This document shows, piece after piece, positions 5,709 to 9,780 of a stretch of DNA of 9,780 bases (positions are counted from its first letter, which is position 1; each line of letters opens with the position of its first letter). Below the pieces are notes generated by a model that was not told the DNA's origin, searched no databases, and saw nothing but the letters and a program-made list of their open reading frames with translations. The position numbers and the translations under genes are program-made. This DNA is from Geobacter sp. (GTDB lineage Bacteria > Desulfobacterota > Desulfuromonadia > Geobacterales > DSM-12255): assembly GCA_012026855.1 (NCBI GenBank), contig VEOV01000043.1, forward strand, positions 1 to 9,780, given 5' to 3'.

Positions 5709-7856
5709 TCAATTCCTGATCCAGATAAAAATCCCCACTGCCAGTAGAATCAGAATCAGCAAGATGCTTTTCCATGGCCGTTTTTTTTCGGCAAACGGAT
5801 CGGCCAGCAGCTGTCGTGACCCTTCAGGGAGTTTCGGCAGCGAAGTGAGTGATGCCCCGAAGGGGATGTTAAGTTTTGCCCGGGCATTGATCGCCCAGCC
5901 GTTGGCGTCCAGGAGCGGGCCAAGGTTGCGCTGGCGTAGTTTGAGCCAGGCAAGCAGCATGGCCGGTCCGGATACCAGCAGCATGACGCCGGCGATTGCC
6001 AGAGGCATCTGCCACCACTGCAACTTCATAAAGCTGGCGATGGTGGTGGCCACGGCACTCCCCAGAGCCCCCAGGGCCAGACCGATGGCGGCAAAGATGC
6101 CAACGTACTTGCCGACGTCAAACATCGGCTGCGGTGCGGGCGGCGGGGCAGACGGCGCTGCGGGCTTGGCGTCGGGTTTTGTTTCGATGACCTTCATGGT
6201 TCCTGCAAAGGTCTTATCTTCCGCTGTTTTGGATCGGGCGGAGGCCAGTTTCTGCAACTGCTCGCCCACCATCCGGCCGACCTTCTTGTACGGCGACCAG
6301 AATGCCTGGCGTAGGCTGATTGGATGGTCGATGATCCGGACGATCGTTGCATCCCAGTCGTTGCCGTCCTGATCGTAAAACAGCCCGTTGCGACCGACGA
6401 TAATCTGGTCCGAATCGCCATTGGTAATCGCGGCGGCTATGGTCATTTTTTCGGTACCACCCCGGCGGATGCAGTCGCAGTAAACCAGGTAGAGCCGGCT
6501 CAAGGTGGCCAGCGTGGCATGTCTGGCCGGATCGGTAACTGTCACGCAGAGCTCGCAACTGCGGCCGTCGAGATAGAGGGTGCCGCACTGGAAGATGCCG
6601 ATTCCTTTCTTGGTGTAGAAATCGCGGAACGCCACGAAGTTGTTGAGGAGGGGGTAGAGGTAGCGGACGTAATGGACCAGGGTTTCGGCTTCGCTGATCG
6701 CTTCGGCAGCGCCGCTCAGTTCCAGGTCCCGGTCGATCAGGCCGGTCAATTTTCCGGCTACTTCTTTTTCATGCCATTCTGTCAGCAGGTCGGCACCGAA
6801 AGCGCTGACCGCCGACTCCTGGTAGCTGGACCACCATTCTGACAGGGGCGCCATCAAGGTTTTGAGTTCTTCCCACTGGGGTGCCGTAACCCTGTTGCCG
6901 GTGCTCAGCAGCGGCCCGACAACCAGCTGTTCGAACCGGCTGAAGTCAGCCTGCCATGAAGGGTTGATGCCGGCGGTGAGGTCAAGGACTGCGGCCGGCG
7001 TAACCAGGGAAAGGGGCAGGGCGGCGACTTCGTCACTTGCAGCAGCCAGGTCCTTGGCACCGAGCACCAGCAGGTCGGCCTCCGGGCTGTTCATGGCAAC
7101 TGTTGCCCTTTCGTCAAAGGCGGCCAGTCGGCAGCGGATGAAATAGTCCTGAATTTTCGGGGCGAGAGTTTGCCAGAGCCGGCATGCTGTTTCGAGAGCC
7201 GGCAGAGTGCTGCCAGCAAGTAGCGCTTTACTGCTGTTGCGCCATTCCTGCCAGGCTTTGGCTGCGGCGTCGAATCCGGCGACCTGGTCGGCGGTGATGC
7301 CAGGTTCGCCACTCCGGTCGGTGGCGGCTTCGACGGTAGCCATGCCGCGGGTGATCCACTCCTGCAGCCATTCGACAGACGTAGAGAGTGTGGTTATGCC
7401 CCCGTCACCGTTAAAGCCGGTACCGGCAAAAATCTTTTCAATGTCGATCACGTCATCGATACTGATGGCGTCGGCGTCAGGCTTGCCGAGATTTTTCAGG
7501 ATCTCTCGCGCCGAGGTGAGTGTCCTTTGCCCCTCTTCGGTTGATTGGTCGATTGCTGTCAGTGGCAGTGCACTGGGCGCTTCAACCAGTATATCGAAGG
7601 ATTGCAGCCGGTCGGCAGACCATTGGATGGCGGCCAGGATTTCCGGTACCCTGACTTGGCCGTCCCGATCGGTGTCGACAAATTCCAGAGTCTTCCGGTT
7701 AAACTGTACCCCTTTGACCGGACAACTCAGGGCGACCCAGAGCTTTTGGTCCAGAGACGCAAGCTGTTTCAGGTCTTCACCGGACTCAAGCAGTACCTGG
7801 TCAAAGCCTCCTGCACGAAAAAATCGCCATTGATGAGGTGTGGCTGCTTCTGTCAT
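5709..7856 (-). CDS. EF-hand-containing protein with C-terminal membrane anchor, unknown function
   Basis: A 715-residue protein. There is no N-terminal signal. Residues 61-72 (DTDRDGQVRVPE) form a canonical EF-hand loop with acidic ligands at positions 1, 3, 5 and 12. Two degenerate loops may follow near 147-158 (GFNGDGGITTLS) and 180-191 (DRSGEPGITADQ). The middle (190-545) is a Trp-rich, mostly helical region with five cysteines close together: C424, C434, C437, C460 and C462. A Pro/Ala linker (564-577) leads to two membrane helices (about 584-608 and 614-637), a conserved-looking GWAINARAKLNIPFG segment (653-667) and a last hydrophobic helix (697-713). The bulk is probably cytoplasmic. 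The ATG has AAGGAG about seven bases upstream. It follows the polyferredoxin gene by 20 bases, so the two are likely co-transcribed. I do not recognise a named family, and a calcium-binding role is inferred from the one good loop. Confidence 0.9.
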   Translation of the reverse strand: MTEAATPHQWRFFRAGGFDQVLLESGEDLKQLASLDQKLWVALSCPVKGVQFNRKTLEFVDTDRDGQVRVPEILAAIQWSADRLQSFDILVEAPSALPLTAIDQSTEEGQRTLTSAREILKNLGKPDADAISIDDVIDIEKIFAGTGFNGDGGITTLSTSVEWLQEWITRGMATVEAATDRSGEPGITADQVAGFDAAAKAWQEWRNSSKALLAGSTLPALETACRLWQTLAPKIQDYFIRCRLAAFDERATVAMNSPEADLLVLGAKDLAAASDEVAALPLSLVTPAAVLDLTAGINPSWQADFSRFEQLVVGPLLSTGNRVTAPQWEELKTLMAPLSEWWSSYQESAVSAFGADLLTEWHEKEVAGKLTGLIDRDLELSGAAEAISEAETLVHYVRYLYPLLNNFVAFRDFYTKKGIGIFQCGTLYLDGRSCELCVTVTDPARHATLATLSRLYLVYCDCIRRGGTEKMTIAAAITNGDSDQIIVGRNGLFYDQDGNDWDATIVRIIDHPISLRQAFWSPYKKVGRMVGEQLQKLASARSKTAEDKTFAGTMKVIETKPDAKPAAPSAPPPAPQPMFDVGKYVGIFAAIGLALGALGSAVATTIASFMKLQWWQMPLAIAGVMLLVSGPAMLLAWLKLRQRNLGPLLDANGWAINARAKLNIPFGASLTSLPKLPEGSRQLLADPFAEKKRPWKSILLILILLAVGIFIWIRN

Positions 7857-7876
7857 GTGGGTCTCCTTCAGTTGGA

Positions 7877-8851
7877 TTACTTCAGCAGTCTACCATACTC
7901 TGCCGGAGTTACAGCAGTTCTCCAGTGACCTGAAAGTTTGCCTGCAAAGGTGCCACCAAGAAATATCAAAACTACCAGGGAAGCGAATACGATGCCGGCT
8001 ATGGCAATTCTCCCCCCGGCCAGTTTCATGGAGAGTGCCCCTTCTGCCCGGCAGTGGCTGATGCAGCGCCAGCAGCCGACGCATTCGGCCGAATTAACCT
8101 GCTTTTTCTGCATAACCGGTATGTAGGCCGGACAGTACTGGCTGCAGACGCCGCAGGAGATGCAGATCACTCTGTCGCGGGTCACTTTGACCGGTGATAA
8201 CAGTGAGCAGAGTCCCAGCAGTGCGCCGTATGGGCAGAGAAAGCGGCAGAACGGGTTGCGCAGCGGCAGCGAGAGAATCAGGGTGGCGATGATAAACAGC
8301 AGTGGCCAGCCTGAGAGCCGGAGAAAAAAATCCAGCAGGCGGACATCGGCTATTTTGTTGTAGTCAGAGGCAATGAACGAGCTTACCTGGTCCGGTGGCA
8401 TTGCCAGGAAGATGAAGTAGATGAAAAAGGCGAGCAGAAGATATTTGGGGCTGCGCAGGATGATGTCGAGCCATTTGGGCAGCCGGATGTTGCGTTTCAG
8501 TAAGCTGAAGCCCCTTTTCCAGAGGAGTTCCTCCAGCGTGCCGATCGGGCAGACCCATGAGCAGAAGGAGCGGCGCAGCAGAAAAGCCAGCGCTATTGCG
8601 GTCAGCAGGATCACAACCGAGGCTGGATGAATCACATTGATGCTGCCGGTATGGAACCAATCGCGAATGCCCAGCAGGGCTGCGATTGGCAGGAATGCTT
8701 CAACCCCATCCGGGCGCTGAATGGCTGGTGTCACGCCGCCACTGCGGAAATGGAGGACAAACTGCCAGAAACGGACGCCGAGCCAGACGGTGAAAAGCAG
8801 GAAGAGCCACTGAATGGCAATCCTCAGGGGTTGCATGAAACGACTCCCCAT
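7877..8851 (-). CDS. NapH/NosR/CcoG-like membrane 4Fe-4S polyferredoxin
   Basis: A 324-residue membrane electron carrier. About five membrane helices are seen (near 8-27, 76-93, 136-152, 183-198 and 280-301). Two membrane-edge motifs FCSWVCP (C97, C101) and FCRFLCP (C202, C206) are the CxxxCP signatures of the NapH/NosR/CcoG group. A two-cluster ferredoxin domain follows: CISCGVCSQYCP (C230, C233, C236, C240) and CVGCWRCISHC (C257, C260, C263, C267). Such proteins pass electrons between quinol and a partner redox enzyme. The frame opens at a GTG (8858-8860), but GAGAGG sits eight bases before the ATG at 8849-8851, which I use. An ATG at 8836 is a further option. No terminal reductase or cytochrome gene is beside it; the co-transcribed neighbour is the EF-hand membrane protein. 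The partner and physiological role are unknown. Confidence 0.93.
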   Translation of the reverse strand: MGSRFMQPLRIAIQWLFLLFTVWLGVRFWQFVLHFRSGGVTPAIQRPDGVEAFLPIAALLGIRDWFHTGSINVIHPASVVILLTAIALAFLLRRSFCSWVCPIGTLEELLWKRGFSLLKRNIRLPKWLDIILRSPKYLLLAFFIYFIFLAMPPDQVSSFIASDYNKIADVRLLDFFLRLSGWPLLFIIATLILSLPLRNPFCRFLCPYGALLGLCSLLSPVKVTRDRVICISCGVCSQYCPAYIPVMQKKQVNSAECVGCWRCISHCRAEGALSMKLAGGRIAIAGIVFASLVVLIFLGGTFAGKLSGHWRTAVTPAEYGRLLK

Positions 8852-8872
8852 GTACTGCACCTCTCAGATTTT

Positions 8873-8888
8873 GTGACATATTGTGTCG
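8873..8888. promoter_or_regulatory. Small palindrome in the leader of the polyferredoxin gene
   Basis: GACA (8875-8878), five bases, TGTC (8884-8887), with GTGACA/TGTCGC flanks nearly symmetric. It lies between the proposed start site near 8903 and the ATG at 8851, and could be an operator or a chance short repeat. Confidence 0.25.
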
Positions 8889-8895
8889 CTTATGC

Positions 8896-8919
8896 GTGCT
8901 AGCTTTAAAATATTAGCAC
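8896..8919. promoter_or_regulatory. Inverted repeat overlapping divergent promoter elements
   Basis: GTGCTA (8896-8901), 12 bases, TAGCAC (8914-8919). On the minus strand the right half overlaps an extended -10, TGC TAATAT (plus 8910-8918), which would start a transcript near 8903 with a 50-base leader for the polyferredoxin operon; no good -35 is seen. On the plus strand TTGTGT (8881-8886), 17 bases, TTTAAA (8904-8909) is a weak promoter candidate towards the ORF at 8934. A regulator binding here could block both. Confidence 0.4.
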
Positions 8920-8933
8920 TCAGGAGGGATTGT

Positions 8934-9119
8934 ATGGAAGCGATAACTTTGGCAGCAGGCGGCATGGTAATATATTGCGGCTGGATTGCAGTTCTGGACG
9001 AAGTAAGATGCTGGCGCAACTACAGGACTTCATGCCGCAAAAAAACTGAAGGCAGAACCAGCTGGAACAAGGGCTGTCTGCCGTGTCAGATGATGACAGC
9101 TTCACTGTCGAGGCCGTAG
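8934..9119 (+). CDS. Possible small Cys-containing protein (unconfirmed)
   Basis: A 61-codon ORF whose ATG follows a perfect AGGAGG at six-base spacing, the best Shine-Dalgarno in the region. The product starts MEAITLAAGGMVIYCGWIAV, a mildly hydrophobic stretch that could be a short membrane helix. A basic tail follows with four further cysteines, two of them in CLPC near residue 48-51. I recognise no family. Its last 34 bases overlap the 3' end of the minus-strand activator gene, and it covers that gene's terminator, both arguments against it. An ORF of this length can occur by chance; the ribosome binding site is the reason to list it. Confidence 0.3.
   Translation: MEAITLAAGGMVIYCGWIAVLDEVRCWRNYRTSCRKKTEGRTSWNKGCLPCQMMTASLSRP
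9039..9082 (-). terminator. Intrinsic terminator of the sigma-54 activator gene
   Basis: Just after the TGA at 9086-9088, the minus strand forms GGCAGA-CAGC (plus 9073-9082) with GCTG (9059-9062) and TCTGCC (9051-9056), separated by a two-base bulge, followed five bases later by seven U (9039-9045). The gap before the U-run and the ten-base loop make it moderate in strength. It would separate the activator from the polyferredoxin operon downstream. Confidence 0.6.
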
Positions 9120-9780
9120 CGCTCTATCCGGTTGCGCAGGGTGTTTCTGGAAATGCCGAGCATCTTGGCTGCCATTACCTGATTGTGACCGCTTTTTCTG
9201 AGCGCCAATTCAACGGCGGCCTTTTCAAGGCCGTTGCAGACATTTTGATAAAGCCCTTCAATGGAGTCGGGATGGAATATTGCTACCTTCGGCTCCAGCA
9301 GCCGCACAAAATAGGCATAGTAGTCATTTTCAGGTGTGCCGGACTGATCACTGTAATCCGGCATGACCCGGTAAAAATCCTCTATCCGGAGGATGTCTCC
9401 ATCCGCCACTGCCACGGCTGAGCCGATAACATTGCGCAGTTCGCGGATATTCCCCTCCCAGCGCGATTGCAGGATAAGATCCATTGCTTTTTGCGATACT
9501 CCCTGAACCAGCTTGCCGTATTTGGTTGCAAAAGTACGGCAGAACAGCTCAACCAGAATTGGAATGTCCTCCTTGCGTTCCCTTAAAGGTGGCAGGGTTA
9601 TGGTGATCCCTTTCAGCCGGTGATAAAGGTCGAGTCGGAAATGCCTTGCCCGGACAGCTTCCTCAAGACTGCTGTTGGTCGAGGCAATCACCCGGACATC
9701 GGTCTTGATCGTTGCGTTGCCGCCGATCCTCTCGAACTCCTGGTTTTCAAGCACGCGCAGCAGCTTGCTCTGGCTGGAGA
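9086..9780 (-). CDS. Sigma-54-dependent transcriptional activator (NtrC family), C-terminal part
   Basis: About 230 residues of a bacterial enhancer-binding protein; the 5' part lies beyond the right edge, and the frame is open to the last base. Visible in order: SQSKLLRVLENQEFERIGG and DVRVIASTN from the AAA+ ATPase core, FRLDLYHRL (arginine-finger/sensor region), ITLPPLRERKEDIPIL, and WEGNIRELRNVI, where most relatives have Pro after the Trp. After a 60-residue linker comes a Fis-type helix-turn-helix (SGHNQVMAAKMLGISRNTLRNRI) for enhancer binding. The N-terminal sensor domain, Walker A and GAFTGA loop are outside the window, so the signal it senses and whether it is a two-component regulator cannot be told. 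It lies upstream of the polyferredoxin operon on the same strand but is separated by a terminator and 235 bases. Confidence 0.93.
   Translation of the reverse strand, partial: SSQSKLLRVLENQEFERIGGNATIKTDVRVIASTNSSLEEAVRARHFRLDLYHRLKGITITLPPLRERKEDIPILVELFCRTFATKYGKLVQGVSQKAMDLILQSRWEGNIRELRNVIGSAVAVADGDILRIEDFYRVMPDYSDQSGTPENDYYAYFVRLLEPKVAIFHPDSIEGLYQNVCNGLEKAAVELALRKSGHNQVMAAKMLGISRNTLRNRIERYGLDSEAVII

Noticed and set aside
7207..7833. 208-codon plus-strand ORF opposite the EF-hand gene, and a similar one at 5764-6372
   Set aside because: Both are Ser/Pro-rich antisense readings of a gene with a good start and operon context.
8896..8921. CIRCE (HrcA) operator, because TTAGCACTC is present at 8913-8921
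   Set aside because: CIRCE needs TTAGCACTC followed by nine bases and GAGTGCTAA. Here the partner half lies on the other side (order reversed) and is imperfect, and no heat-shock gene is near.
8934..8960. Sigma-54 promoter at TTGGCAGCAGGCGGCATG (8949-8966)
   Set aside because: The -24 half is fair, but the GC of the -12 element is not at the required spacing.

Overview
The window looks like a chromosomal segment of a Geobacter-type bacterium (Desulfuromonadota/Geobacterales). I infer this from protein sequence character, from the ribosomal-protein gene cluster linked to RNase G and a fused radical SAM/DUF2344 protein, from the abundance of Fe-S proteins, and from a sigma-54 activator plus a sigma-54-type promoter. 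No sequence search was run, so the genus is an inference. I see no mobile element, CRISPR array, tRNA or rRNA.

Region 1 (1-5167, all minus strand): a housekeeping operon read right to left as radical SAM/DUF2344 fusion protein, rng (RNase G), a small Rieske ferredoxin, rplU (L21) and rpmA (L27, cut by the left edge). Start codons for three of these differ from the longest ORF: the radical SAM gene starts at a GTG at 5075, the Rieske gene at 895 and rplU at 512, each placed by Shine-Dalgarno and family evidence. A long imperfect palindrome (2470-2549) lies between the radical SAM gene and rng. A promoter and a terminator-like hairpin sit in front of the radical SAM gene, and a second promoter can be proposed in front of rplU.

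Region 2 (5245-5690): a plus-strand single-gene unit. A near-consensus -24/-12 promoter (5307-5322) precedes a 72-residue exported Ala/Pro/Lys repeat protein. Two strong hairpin terminators follow it and also serve the convergent minus-strand gene.

Region 3 (5690-9780, mainly minus strand): a 3'-truncated view of a sigma-54-dependent activator gene with its own terminator, then an intergenic region with nested palindromes and a possible small plus-strand ORF. Next comes a two-gene operon: a NapH/NosR/CcoG-like membrane polyferredoxin and a 715-residue EF-hand protein with a C-terminal membrane anchor. The 20-nt gap between these two suggests co-transcription. The pair may form a membrane-bound electron-transfer or calcium-responsive unit that has not been described, and is the best candidate here for something new. 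The activator's target could be this operon or the sigma-54 promoter at 5307, but nothing in the sequence proves either.
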